Shown here piece by piece: positions 1 to 10,350 of a stretch of 64,000 nt of DNA. Position numbers and translations under genes: made by a program. The DNA comes from Delphinus delphis (taxonomy: Eukaryota; Chordata; Mammalia; Artiodactyla; Delphinidae). The first letter of the stretch is position 1, and each line of letters opens with the position of its first letter. Location: NCBI RefSeq assembly GCF_949987515.2, contig NC_082697.1:19289730-19353729 (forward strand), read 5' to 3'. The notes beneath the pieces are model-generated. The model made no database searches. It was not told where the DNA came from and was given only the letters and a program-made list of their open reading frames with translations.

Positions 1-540
1 TCAAAGCAGTGAACTCCTATTTTACTAGAAGCTAAAATGTTCTCTGCCAGAAACTTTGTGTAGTTCAGAGGCACAAATAAATTTTTAGGTCCTTTCAAAC
101 ACTGTGATATTCTATATTAGAATTTAATCCTGCCCCCAAGTGCCAGTTCTTCACATTGCCACACAAGTAATCGTCCTGGGGACCTGGTCTTCCAAGAACA
201 TAGTGATCTTCATGCCTCAAGTGTGAGGCATAGATCTCTTCTTGTTAACAAGGGATAAGGTATGAATTTTCATAGGCAGAATACTCAGACGTGCAAAAAT
301 GTAACTTTATTAATTTCATTATTACTGAAACTAGTTTAGCTCTTTAGTCTCTATTTCCACTTGGCAGGGAACTTAATCTTGCTAACCTAAAGTAATTCGC
401 CATTTCCATTTTAAAGTTTAGTTTATCTTGGGTAAAAGCTTAAATTCACAATGTTATTTCTGACCTCATTCTTTCCTTCACACAGAGGTTATTTTAACTT
501 CCCAGTGAGTTTTACTTTTATTGCTGTTGTTGTATCTTTT
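1..540. other. AT-rich single-copy DNA
   Basis: No gene, recognised repeat or regulatory signature is seen. The longest open frames are trivial. The old L1 fragment begins at its right edge. Confidence 0.4.
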
Positions 541-1800
541 TAAAAATCAAAATTATTTGATTGGTGTATAATGATAGGAGTCTGACTTACAAACATAAAA
601 TTCACCCATTTTTAGTGTACAGTTTGTCATTTTCTACACAGATGGTCTCTGGATGTTTTGATTGAGATAGTGCTGAATGTATAGATCACTTCTGGGAGAA
701 TTATTATAGCAACACTGAGTCTTCCAGTCCATGAACATGGCATATCTCTCATTTTATTTAGGTTTTCTGTAATATCTCTGAGCATTGCACTGTGACTTTA
801 GGTTTAGAGGTCTTGCACATATTTTGGTAAACTTTCCTTAAAGATTTAAAGCTGCATATAATTTTAGAAAGTGCTATGTTTTCTGGATATACTCACCAGT
901 TTTTCATTATGAAATGTCCCACTTTATCCCTGATAATATTGCTTATGCTGAAATCTATGTTGTATAATATAAACACAGACATTTTAGCTTATTGTCCAGT
1001 GTTTGCATGGTACATAATTTTTCATTCCCTTACCTATCTATGACTTTATATTTAAAGTGGGTGTTGTCCTATTGTCATACACTTGGGTATTGTTTTTCTA
1101 CCCCCTCCCACAATCTGTCTTCCATTGGAGTGTCAAGGTGAGTGAACTTTAATGTAATTATTGGTGTGAAAGGTTTAAATCTACAGTTTTCCTCTTTGTT
1201 TTTTATCTGTTCTATCTGTTCTTTCTTTTTTCTGCTTTCTGCCTGCTTTGGTGTTAATTATCAGTGCCATATTATTTCCACTATTGGCTTATTAGCTATT
1301 CCTTATTTTTATTTTTAGTAACTGCTCTAGGGAATACAATACACATCTTTAATGTAACCCATTTTACCTTTAAATAATATCATAAATAATTTAATGAATA
1401 ATGTAAAAATCTTACAACCATATACTTCCATTTATCCCCTCCCATTTTTGTTTTCATTCACTTTTTATTTATGCACATGTTATAAATAGTGTTATTTTTA
1501 CTTTAAACATATATCTTTTAAAGAAATTAAAAGTGAGAAAAAAGAGTATTATATTTACTCAGATGTATACCATTTCTAATGCTTTTCATTCTAATTGTAT
1601 AGATCTAAGTTTTCATCTGGTACCATTTTCCTTTTATCTGAAGAACTTTTAATATTTATTGTTCTGAATTTCTGCTGGTGATAAATTGCTTCAGCAATTT
1701 ATTTATCTGAAACATTATTTCATCTTTATTTCTAAAATATGATTTTGTTGGTATGGAATTCCAGGTTGGCAGTTCTGTTTTGCACTTTTCCCTGTGGAAG
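541..1800 (-). mobile_element. Old L1 (L1M-type) fragment, antisense
   Basis: The stretch reads as the reverse complement of an ancient mammalian L1. Around 650-760 it resembles ORF2 3' sequence (a gattgagatagtgctgaat-type segment followed by a 'cttccagtccatgaacatgg' motif). From about 900 it resembles the 5' part of an L1M element, including the 'ctctagggaatacaatacac' segment near 1327 and 'aagttttcatctggtaccat' near 1607. The two parts are not contiguous in an intact L1, so an internal deletion is likely. Divergence is high and no reading frame survives. The exact subfamily and right edge are uncertain. Confidence 0.7.
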
Positions 1801-2690
1801 GGAAGTTGAAGGGTTTAACTTGGGGGGGGGGCAGGTGGTTATAAGTGCCATGACTATATTTGTATTTCAGGAATATTCTGTGGACAATATTATAAAGAGT
1901 TGTTTGGCTTGGGGAAACAGAAGAGTAAAAGTGTAAAACAGAAGTGTAAAAGCAACAGAAACAGCTGGGAGGTTGTTAAAATAATCCAGGGGAGATATCA
2001 TGGGGTCTCAAATAAGTCAAAGCAGGTGGGAATGGTGATAAGAATACTGATTTGGAAGATATATTGTGTTATTAGAATGTGGGGATCATATATAAAAGGT
2101 GATGGAGAAGATGAATCCTTGTACCTTGGTTGTGGCACGTGAATGAGAAGAGGTCCCATTTATTGAGATGGGGATTTACAGGAGGAGAAACAGGTTTGTG
2201 AGGTCAGTGATGACTATCTCCATAGTGGCTTAGGTTCTAGATTCAGGTAACTGTCTCGCATGCCATGTCTGGCATTCAGGTCCTCCACTAGGATGAACCC
2301 CTCATCTATCTGGGGACCAGGTACACTTCTAGCTCTTGCCACACTACTCTGCCAGTGAGATAAACTTATTTTTATCTAAGCTACTGAGCATGGGCTCTCG
2401 CTTTGGAATCTGTACACACAATATTGAGGGTCTCCTACTTCCAGGGCTCTGGTTCTGACTCCCTCCTTCTAACCTGGACTGGGCAGTTATGGATAACATC
2501 CTTAAGGTAAACTCAGTTCAGGTCAGCACCTTTGTACGTGGTGCTTGTCCTGTGGCTACTAGTCAGGGGCATCTTTTATCATGTTAGCCTCCCCAGGCTC
2601 TCGGTTCGTCTGCTTCAGTCTCCCACTGGTTCCAACTCGTACAGCTGAGTTCACCCCAACTTATGACATTATTTAGACTTTTCCTTTCAA
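1801..2690. other. Single-copy sequence
   Basis: A G9 run lies at about 1821-1830. No coding exon is recognised: the 65- and 80-codon open frames here have low-complexity, L1-edge composition and no domain. No confident repeat assignment can be made. Confidence 0.3.
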
Positions 2691-2699
2691 CTTAGAATA

Positions 2700-2785
2700 G
2701 AAACAAGGATAAATCATTCAACCTCCGTGGCCCATTTAACCCCTGTGTAAACTGTCTGAGGGATAGAATTATAATTACCTTTTTC
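2700..2785 (+). repeat. MIR SINE fragment
   Basis: The sequence contains the MIR core order: a 'caacctc' stretch, 'gtaaactgtctgaggga' and 'aattataattacctttt', matching the conserved MIR segment for low-threshold tRNA-derived SINEs. It is short and diverged. Confidence 0.45.
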
Positions 2786-2789
2786 AGGG

Positions 2790-3640
2790 ACAGAGTTGAC
2801 GGGGGAGACAATTAAGTCTTGCCCTGTGCTTTGAGATCTTTCAATGAAAGGCTCGGGATTATTACCATTAACAAGATACTGAAGGGCTATTTGCCAGAAA
2901 TGACTCCTTTTGAGCCAGCATGTCTGTCATTAGTAATTTGGGGGCTTGGCACAGAGTCATGGGAATGTTTTAATAGCTTCTGTTCAACCCCAGAAATAGA
3001 TCTCGAGGTTGCAAAAAGAAATGCTTGTTTTCTCTGTTCTCCTCTATTTCTGTACAAGTGGTGACCCTCGGGGAGACCTCAGGTTCTCTGGAAGGGGCCA
3101 ATAAGTGGGCCACAGGGTCTTAAGCTGCCCCAATAAACTCTGACAGCTGACAGTGCTGGGGCTCTGTCTCAGAGACTAATTTAGAGATGGGTTATACCAC
3201 CAGATAGTAACCGTGGCCTAAGCTGAATTTCTGGAGCCACCTGGAGAACTTGCTAACTCAGTGAGGTTTGGGAATTATACGTAGGAAACTCTTTCTTTAA
3301 GAAATATTTGGAAAATGTTTGCTAATTCGAACAAGTTATTTTATTCCTAAGCCAACTCCCAAATGTTTTTTCAGAGCTGTCCTTATGAGTCAAGAAAAAA
3401 AGTATTTTATGTCTAGGAGGCCTGGACTTATTTCTAGAGAAGTGGGCAAGGAATATGTGTATCCATCCAGGCTTGTGTTTGGCCCCCCATTGGGTAAGTC
3501 CATGCTATAGCTTTGTTTTCAATTAATTAATTAAATTGTTCTTTTAAAAACTCCCTCTGCTCCAGATTTTTCCTTCAATTTTGCTCCATTCTTCGCTTTA
3601 TGTTTAATCAATTATTTTCTCTGTTTGTCAAGGTATGATA
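2790..3640. other. Single-copy sequence
   Basis: Nothing gene-like is recognised. A short AT-rich run of attaattaatta type lies near 3522-3535. Confidence 0.3.
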
Positions 3641-3800
3641 TACTGGAAAAAGCAGTAGCTCTGTTGAGATAAGAAATAACTTTGACTGTTACTGATGGTG
3701 AACTTGGGCAAGTTGTTTAATGTCTATGAATTTCATTTCATTCTCTGAAAGATCGGATATAACACAGGGGCCCAGCAGGATGTCTGGAATAATTGAGCCA
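3640..3800 (+). repeat. MIR SINE
   Basis: The core 'gaacttgggcaagttgttta' at 3700-3719 is the diagnostic MIR motif. It is followed by a 'cattctctgaaag' segment in the expected order. Ancient and about 25-30% diverged by eye. Confidence 0.75.
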
Positions 3801-3965
3801 ATATAAACATAGTTATCTAAGGTGTTGCAGATACAAAGGGTGTCACAAACCTGTGAAACAGATGAATATAAGCAATAGGGTATGGTGGGGACTGTGGCAA
3901 ATTGGAGCATACATGCCCCATCCTCAAGGAGCTGTCATTATTCTGCTCTAATAAATGTTTGCCAG

Positions 3966-4133
3966 ACTTCCTTCCTTCTTCCCTCCCTTCCTTCCTCCCT
4001 TCCTTCCTTCCTTCCTTCCTTCCTTCCCTCCCTCCCTCCCCCCTCCATCCGTCCCTCCCTCCCTCCTTCCTTTCTTCTTTCTTTCCTTTCTCTCTCTCTC
4101 TTTCTTCCTTCCTTTCTTTCTTTTTTTTTTTTT
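3966..4133 (+). repeat. Polypyrimidine (TTCC/CCCT)n microsatellite
   Basis: About 165 bp of almost pure C/T on the plus strand: (cttc)n, then (ccct)n, then (tttc)n, ending in a T12 run at about 4122-4133. Open frames in all three phases across it encode only Ser/Leu/Pro/Phe or Arg/Lys/Glu/Gly strings and are not genes. Tracts of this kind can form triplex (H-DNA) structures. Confidence 0.95.
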
Positions 4134-4139
4134 AACAAA

Positions 4140-5105
4140 TAGGAAACTAAGAAAGTGATACAAAGTTTCCTGATTTTTAAGTGTTCAAACTAATTCATTT
4201 CCTTTTGAAAAACAGTCTCGAACAGTAGAAAGGTGGTTGTGGCCTGGGTTTGGCTAACAAACCACTGGTTTAACATTTATGATTTATTTTAGTCTTCGTT
4301 ATAAATTTCTACCTTCTCCTTTTCTTCATCCTTCTCTAATACTTTGCTTTTTCCTCCCATTTTCCCCTGACATCAACGACGTTTTCTTTACATTCTCCTA
4401 AGGTAACACCAGGTTCTTTGCTTGGGGCATATTCACATAAACCACAATCTCTACATTCTTCCATCAGTCCAACTCAAATTCCCATCTCTTTTCTCATGGC
4501 CAACAATACAAAGACAACAACAAGCCCACTGAGTTTTGAAGGAGTTAAGTCTACTCTTCCACTCCCAAGAGGAAAGTAAAGAACTACCCTTCCGACTTTT
4601 ACTCAACAACAAAAAAAATTTTGGCTGTAGATATGATCACCAGGAATGCTAACTCATCAGCCACTTGGGGCCATAACTGTGGCTACATTCACTAATCCTT
4701 GGCCACATAAATGATGCCAATCCTGAGCCTGGTAAGGAGTTGGCCTGAAGAAGTCATGACAGAGTGGCTCCATTGCCTTTCTGGAAAAATATGCTAAAGA
4801 TGTCCCAACCACTGATTGTTTAATAATAAACTGTACCCTACAAGGTATGTTCTTCACCAAAAATGAAGCGATTCTTCCTAGTTGCAACGTTTTGCCTTCT
4901 TTTAACTCTGTTTTTGGGAGAAATGTGACTATCCCTTTTAGAACTAGAAGACACCCCTTTGGAAATGATGTAATCATATTTTGCATGCATGCCTCAATTT
5001 TCTGCTCCCTGACCATGGGCAGACATCACTAATTGTTAAGGGCACTCCTTCAACTGAGTCTAGATGTAGTGCAAGTTCTTTAATCTACGTGACAGCCATC
5101 ACCAG
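4140..5105. other. Unassigned sequence, no gene recognised
   Basis: A 119-codon open frame lies on the minus strand (4657-5016). It has no domain that I recognise, no conserved motif and no start context, so it is treated as chance. The sequence between about 4620 and 5105 has the feel of an old interspersed repeat, but I cannot name one. Confidence 0.3.
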
Positions 5106-5109
5106 TCAT

Positions 5110-5582
5110 GTGGGGTTGGGCTGTGTGTTAAAATACAATAGGCCCAAAGTGAAAACAACCCAAATATACATTAACTGGTGAATAGATAATAAAAGGTGGC
5201 CATTCATATAATGGACTACTATTTGCTAATAAAAATGAATGGAGTATGAATACATACAGCAATGGGAATGAACCTCGAAATGTCAGGCTAAGTGAAGGAG
5301 ACCAGACACATAAGACATATTGTATGAGTCCACATATATGAAATGTCCAGAAAAGGCAAATCAGACAGAAAGTAGACTAGTAATTGTCTGGGGCTGAGGT
5401 AGGAATGAGGAGTGACTGCAAACCAGCTCAAGCTTTCTATTTCAGGGTGATGGAAAAGTTCTAAAATTAGAAGGCAATAATTGTACAACTTTGTAAATAT
5501 ACAAAAGGTGATGGAACTGTACACTTAAAACAAGTGAATTCAATGTTATATAAATTATATTTCAACAAAAGCTGTTAAAATG
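5110..5582 (+). mobile_element. L1M-type 3' end, sense
   Basis: Typical old L1 3' end in sense orientation. It contains 'gaatgaacctcgaaatgtca', a 'gaccagacacataagacata' segment, the 'aaatgtccagaaaaggcaaa' segment, 'ctggggctgaggtaggaatg' and the terminal 'ggaactgtacacttaaaaca', ending in 'caacaaaagctgttaaaa'. It is 5'-truncated with no coding capacity and belongs to an L1MA-to-L1ME age class. Confidence 0.8.
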
Positions 5583-5644
5583 TGCACACAATAGGCTTGC
5601 AGACATCAGCTATGCAGAGTCAGGGAGCCATGGAGGACAAGTTA

Positions 5645-5775
5645 TTCCAGAATCTTCCACTGACTTGCTGTGTGATGTTAAAAAAGGGCTTCCTTTCTCT
5701 CTGTAGTTTCTTCATTTGTAGTTTGAGGTCTTTGAGCTGATGTTCTGTTAGGAACTTTTAAGCTCTGACAGCACC
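5645..5775 (+). repeat. MIR SINE fragment
   Basis: Contains 'ccactgacttgctgtgtgat' followed by a 'cttcctttctctctgtagtt' segment and 'cttcatttgtagtttgaggt', in MIR order. Confidence 0.6.
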
Positions 5776-6049
5776 TAAGAAGAAGCAAAAGGAAGGATGG
5801 CTGCTGCTGTAATTTTGCCACAGTCACCTACCAGGCTGTCAGCTTTGGGGGAGGAGCAGAGATTAGGGACTTGCTCCCCTGTCAATGCCTGGCTCAGTGC
5901 CCTGTACAGAATGTCGAACAGCGCCTGACTATTGGTATAAGATTAGGATTATGAACATCTAAGTGAGTCCAAAAACAATATGAAAGCTATTTTCTAAGAC
6001 TTTCATATGGAACATGATGAATGACAGTGTGACATTTCTTCCCTGAGAA
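5776..6049. other. Single-copy sequence
   Basis: No gene or clear repeat seen. Confidence 0.3.
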
Positions 6050-6077
6050 TTGTTTTGTTGTTGTTGTTGTTGTTTTT
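6050..6077 (+). repeat. (GTT)n microsatellite
   Basis: About six GTT units followed by a T run. It lies just upstream of a (TG)n tract. Confidence 0.9.
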
Positions 6078-6161
6078 TCTCAGAGGGTATAAAACATTGG
6101 GAGTAAAACATCACCCATTTTAACCTGTTCTGGTTGGGTAAGTAGTTACAGTGAGGAGAAG

Positions 6162-6162
<1 letters not shown>

Positions 6163-6195
<33 letters not shown>
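6163..6195 (+). repeat. (TG)n microsatellite
   Basis: About 16 uninterrupted TG dinucleotides. Likely length-polymorphic. Confidence 0.95.
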
Positions 6196-6196
<1 letters not shown>

Positions 6197-6234
6197 ATGT
6201 TGGGTGTGTTGTGTTGGGTGGGGATGGGCTTTGG

Positions 6235-6430
6235 AGAAAGACAAACCCAAATTTCCTTCCTGGTCTTATCATTACATCCTGTGTAACATGCATTTAACTT
6301 TCCTGAGTCGTCTATAAATGGGGGTAATCTAATCTACCTCACAAGATATTTTGAAGTTTTAAGAGATCTACACTAAATAGCTAGTGCAGTTCCAGAAACA
6401 TATTGGGTACCTCCTCAATGTTTGTCTCCT
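6235..6430 (+). repeat. MIR SINE
   Basis: Long MIR match in sense orientation. It includes 'ctataaatgggggtaatcta' and 'ctacctcacaagatattttg', then a 'tagtgcagttccagaaacat' segment that corresponds to the MIR 3' region. Confidence 0.7.
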
Positions 6431-7059
6431 ATATTCCTGTTCCCTATGCCCTCCTCTACCAAATTCAGGGGCTGCTTGGAGATGGTTTGGTCTAGATAGC
6501 AAAGACAAAGGAAGTCGTGCAATTGTCTGTTAATTAGATACACAAATGTAGTCAATGGAAGAGGCCATGTTAGTTGTAGGGGAACCTGGCTCTTCTGAGG
6601 GACTGTTAGCTTAGCTTTCTGACCTGTGACTTAGGAAATCACTCCTGCATTGCTACTTTACCCTTCTTTTATTGTCTCTTTGAACTTCAGCTTCTCAAAT
6701 TGGAGTTATACCTTTTTGGTAAGGATTTTTGGAATAATGAATATTCCTTTGCACCAAAGCCAGGCCAAAACCTCAGAGAATTCTCTCTAAGACAAATGCC
6801 CCAGGAGCCCACCCAAACCTTTGACTTCACATTTGACCAAAGCATCCAAGTTTCTGTTTCTGCTTTGGGACAAACCAGTGGCTGTGCTTTCAACGCATGT
6901 GTCCTTTTAAGACCAAGCCAGAAAACTCTGGAAGACTGGGTGCTGTCAGATTTTGCAGGGCCACACACACTAAGGGACAAAACCAACTTTAGCAGGACTT
7001 TGCATGTCTCATTCCAGTCACAGAGATGCAGGGGTGTGATAAATATTCTTTAGGGCCAC
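6431..7059. other. Single-copy sequence
   Basis: Overlapping open frames of 117 (plus, 6700-7053) and 99 codons (minus, 6687-6986) show no domain and no exon boundaries, so no gene is called. Confidence 0.3.
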
Positions 7060-7074
7060 GGGAGGAAAGGGGAT

Positions 7075-7170
7075 GAACATTTATGGGGCCTACTTTATGT
7101 ATGACACTTAAAATGTTTATTTGGTCTTCTAGTCACTTATTTAAGATGTAAGAATAATTTTTATTGCACT
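7075..7170 (-). repeat. MIR-type fragment, antisense
   Basis: The 'aacatttatggggcctactt' segment, then 'tatgacacttaaaatg' and 'cttatttaagatg', resembles the reverse complement of a MIR 3' half. Weak and short. Confidence 0.4.
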
Positions 7171-7306
7171 TTTACATAAGGAAAGTGTCTCAGGCTCCTT
7201 GTCAGAACAAATCAACAATGTAAAATGCACAGGGTAAAAAGTGAAAATATTCCTACACTAGCAACCACATTTCCTCCTCCACTTGCCCTTCCTTGTTGAG
7301 ATTTTA

Positions 7307-7776
7307 TTATTTTTATTGTTTATTTTATTGGAGTATAGTTGATTTACAATGTTGTGTTAATTTCTGCTATACAACAAAGTGATTCAGTTATACGTATATA
7401 AATACATTCCTTTTTTTTTTTTTTTTGGCTGTGGCGTGCAGCTTGTGGGATCTTAGTTCCCCAACCAGGGGTTGAACTTGTGCCCTCAGCAGGGAAAGCA
7501 CGGAGTCCTAACCACTGGACCACCAGGGAATTCCCTATATACATTCTTTTTAATATGCTTTTCCATTATGGTTTATCTCAGGATATGAAATATAGTTCCC
7601 TGTGCTATACAGTAGGACCTTGATGTTTATCCATTCTATGTATAATAGTTTGCATCTGTTAATCCCAAACTCCCCCTCATCCCTCCTCCCTCCTCCTCCC
7701 CCTAGGCAACCACAAGTCTGTTCTCTGTGGCTGTGAGTCTGTTTCTGTTTTGTAGATAAGTTCGTCTGTGTCATAT
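7307..7776 (-). mobile_element. 5'-truncated cetartiodactyl L1 tail, antisense
   Basis: Antisense L1 3' end beginning 'ttattggagtatagttgatt' and including 'ttccctgtgctatacagtag'. A target-site duplication frames it: ccttgttgagatttta at 7291-7306 and ccttgttgaaatttta at 7777-7792 (one mismatch in 16). This fixes the insertion at about 470 bp including a nested SINE (7411-7535). It lies entirely within the 3' UTR, so it has no coding capacity. Confidence 0.9.
7411..7535 (-). mobile_element. CHR-class tRNA-derived SINE, nested in L1
   Basis: Reverse complement of a short CHR/Bov-tA-like tRNA SINE. It starts with a T16 run (its poly-A tail) and contains 'cttgtgggatcttagttccc'. It ends 'ccaccagggaattccc', which is the tRNA-derived 5' head. 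Imperfect flanking repeats (tata...acattc plus T run, at about 7395-7410 and 7536-7550) support insertion into the pre-existing L1 tail. Confidence 0.85.
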
Positions 7777-7792
7777 CCTTGTTGAAATTTTA

Positions 7793-8040
7793 ATCTCAAG
7801 GGGATTGTCAAGAATGTGACCATAAACGCATATCGTTCCGCAATCCGCCTATTTGTATACCCTGCTTACCTTTCTACATGATTACGTATAGAGCTGCCTC
7901 CCTCTTTTTAATGACTACCTAGCAGTCTATTTCATGCAAGTCCTCACATTTGTATAGCTGTGCCCCATCCGTGGTCATATGCACTGTTTCCTGCTGGTTG
8001 TACACGTAACCCTCAACCTGTTTATTTGTACACCCTTGTA
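7793..8040. other. Unassigned, possibly old LINE relic
   Basis: The segment 'tctttttaatgactacctag' at about 7904 vaguely resembles an antisense L1 ORF2 3' segment, but the match is too weak to call. No gene seen. Confidence 0.25.
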
Positions 8041-8049
8041 TGTATATCC

Positions 8050-8170
8050 TTCAACAGAAATGTATTGAGCAAAATATGTATCAGGCGGAGGACTAGATGC
8101 TATGAATACAGCAGGAACAAGGTATAATTGCTTCCTGCCTTCATAGAGTTTGCCATCTACCTGACTATTG
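8050..8170 (-). repeat. L2-type fragment, antisense
   Basis: Shows the pattern 'aaatgtattgagcaaaatat' ... 'tgaatacagcaggaacaagg' ... 'ctgccttcatagagtttgcc', which matches the very common old LINE2 3' segment in this orientation. Confidence 0.5.
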
Positions 8171-8224
8171 CATTTCAGATATATACTCCACCTTGTCCCC
8201 ACCCCTGCCCTGCCCACCAATGAA

Positions 8225-8365
8225 ATAAGAACTACCCCTCGTTTATAGATATGAAGCTTACAGCTTAAAGAAGTTTCTGATCATTCCCAAGGCCACCCAG
8301 TCCATCTGCAGCATGGCTGGGAAATATCCCCACGTCTGACTCCGGTACTCCCATGTTGCCTGTTA
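8225..8365 (-). repeat. MIR SINE, antisense
   Basis: Contains 'catggctgggaaatatcccc' and 'gtctgactccggtactccca' after a diverged 'cccaaggccacccag' segment. This is the reverse-complement order of the MIR 5' half. Confidence 0.65.
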
Positions 8366-8609
8366 CCTGGCCAATGACCAATATTTGGTCAGTTTCAAGC
8401 ATCCAAGGAAGATATGTCAAATTTACATGTCTGGCATTGGATCTTTAGAGATCTAGGTGAGGGTAACAGAAGCAAAGAGGTTAGTTCCTGTTGTTTGTAG
8501 AACCATGACCCTACAGTCCATAAGGAGGGGCAGGGAGACGCCTGCCCCCACTATTCATTGCGGGTCTGCCCTGGAGTTCAGCAAGTCAGGTTTGCCTGAG
8601 GGCTGCTGT

Positions 8610-8775
8610 TTTCACTTGAAAAGCCTTGGGGAAGTCAATTCCCTGTCAGACTCAGGCTTCCTCATCTGTAAGGTGGAAAATATCAAGATCAACTGTCCTG
8701 AGTGGTTCTAAGGTTTCAGTGAGCCAAGGGGGTAAAATGTTTAGCATAAAATGTCAGCTGTTATTATTGTTCTTA
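8610..8775 (+). repeat. MIR SINE
   Basis: Contains 'ccttggggaagtcaattccc', 'gcttcctcatctgtaaggtg' and, near the end, 'aatgtcagctgttattattg', in MIR sense order. Confidence 0.7.
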
Positions 8776-8779
8776 TATT

Positions 8780-9090
8780 ATTTTTTTTCTTGTGCTAAAT
8801 CTGATTGCCTTCTGACTTGTTCTGACAGCTCTGAGCCCAGCACCTGCTTCCTCACCACCTTTGCTGTCCTTAGGAGCCCTTGGGCATTTCTTGGTATGGC
8901 CTTAGTTTCCATCTTAAGAGAATGTGAACATGATCTGGCCTCAGTATAGTCCAGGGGTGCAAGGAGGCTGCTAATTAGAAATGGAAGGGTAGGCGCAGCT
9001 AATGGTTTTCTGAGCAGCCATTTACACTCACAGTTTGGGAACTGGGTGTGATTTCTTCTTAGAATAACTCCGTAGAGATTTGTGGCCTGT
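8780..9090. other. Single-copy sequence
   Basis: No gene or repeat recognised. Confidence 0.3.
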
Positions 9091-9860
9091 GGTCATCTAC
9101 TTTCCAGAGTCTCCTCTGTCCTTTGAAGACCCAGCTTTGGAACTTGGCCCTTTGGCCCGGCTCTCACTGCCAGGCTAGACAAGCACAGATATTATTTGTC
9201 AAGCTTGGGCCGGATTATACGGCCAGGACATTTACCAGTGGGCCAGGCCATCCCTTTCCCGATCTGGGCTCTCAGCCACGGCTGGAGAGATGCCAGCAGG
9301 GAGGAGGCATGGCCTGTGCAGGGCTGAGATGGGTGATGGCTGCTGGGAGCCCGAGCTGGCCCGCAGCTAAGTGGGAGGAATGAGTGACATCAGCCCCTCC
9401 CAGGCAGCAGGTTCAGACAGGAGGAGAGGGAGGCCGCCTGCTCTGGGTCAGTGGGGGCACTGGCAGCCAGGAGAAGGGCCCTCCCAGCCTGGACTCCTCA
9501 GGGCCTGCCCGTTCTGTTGGGGAAACCTGTTGGGTAAGCTCCCATGTGTTTCCCCATAGGGCTGAGTCTTGTGGTCCAGGTTGGAAAGTGGAGCGAGGGG
9601 AGGGAGCTCTTTTTTGACTCTGACTTGTATTTGAGAAGCTGCCAAAGGGTGGTTTATGTTTCTTAAACAGAGATGTGTTATGATAGGGAGGCTGCTTCTG
9701 TGGAGGTGATGGCGAGCCGTGCCCGAGGCTGGGCCTCCTTGGCGTGTCCCTTTGCCAAGCCCGTGGGCAGCATGGTAAAGGGAGCCGATGGCCGGATTTC
9801 GGGGGGAGCCCGTTCAGCCGCCCCCGACACAGAGTGTGTGGCATTGGGGGTAGTCAGATC
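9091..9860. other. GC-rich single-copy block
   Basis: This block is clearly richer in G+C than its surroundings and largely free of recognisable repeats. It contains an AP-1/CRE-like cluster, 'gagtgacatcagcccc', at about 9380-9396. A CpG-containing stretch lies near 9710-9830. A 143-codon minus-strand open frame (9413-9844) and several plus-strand frames are explained by low stop frequency in GC-rich DNA. None has a recognised domain. It could be a regulatory element or the edge of a weak CpG island. Confidence 0.35.
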
Positions 9861-9925
9861 GCCTCACTGGATTCTGCGTTCCTCGTCAGCTAGATGGGAA
9901 TAATGGTCTCCCCCTCTCAGGGCTC
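9861..9925 (+). repeat. MIR fragment
   Basis: 'cctcgtcagctagatgggaa' then 'aatggtctccccctctcagg' resembles the MIR 'cctcatctgtaaaatgggga' core. Short. Confidence 0.4.
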
Positions 9926-9969
9926 CTTAGTGAGTGTTCCTTTGCTACAGGCTTCCTCTGTACCATTCC

Positions 9970-10170
9970 ATCTCTCTTACAAATATGATCTCACTTAATC
10001 CTATAAAGACTAACTTGATGCAGGTGCTATTATTAGCCATATTTCACAGAGGAGGCACCGACCAAATAATTTGGCCAAGGTCTTATAGCAAAATTGGCAG
10101 AAGTGAGATCTGTCCCCATGCCGACTGGCTCCGACGTCTCCAATCTTAACCACGATGCTATGCTTCCCAG
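9970..10170 (-). repeat. MIR SINE, antisense
   Basis: Nearly complete antisense MIR: 'atctcacttaatcctataaa', 'ggtgctattattagccatat', 'ttcacagaggaggcaccgac', 'ggccaaggtcttatagcaaa', and finally 'ttaaccacgatgctatgctt'. Confidence 0.85.
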
Positions 10171-10244
10171 AACTTGCCTAGGACGCTGGTCCTCTCCCTT
10201 CAAACACGTAACTCACTTTGGAAGAGCCCAATTGTAGATGTGAT

Positions 10245-10350
10245 GATCTGATGAATACATGTCTCTTTTATTGGATTTTGAGCTATCCCTCTTGGTTTTC
10301 ATTCACCGCCGTATCCCCGGGTCCTAGCTCTGGAACTAAGACAAAACTTC
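10245..10350 (+). repeat. L2 3' end fragment
   Basis: 'tttcattcaccgccgtatcc' followed by 'ccgggtcctagctctggaac' matches the L2 tail pattern (database-style 'tatccccagcacctagcaca'). Confidence 0.45.

Noticed and set aside
3882..4163. Six overlapping Ser/Pro/Leu or Arg/Glu/Gly open frames
   Set aside because: Translations of the pyrimidine microsatellite.
4657..5016. 119-codon minus-strand open frame
   Set aside because: No recognisable family, no splice or promoter context.
9413..9844. 143-codon minus-strand open frame as a protein gene
   Set aside because: Pro/Ser-rich, no domain, lies in GC-rich DNA with few stops and overlaps other frames on both strands.
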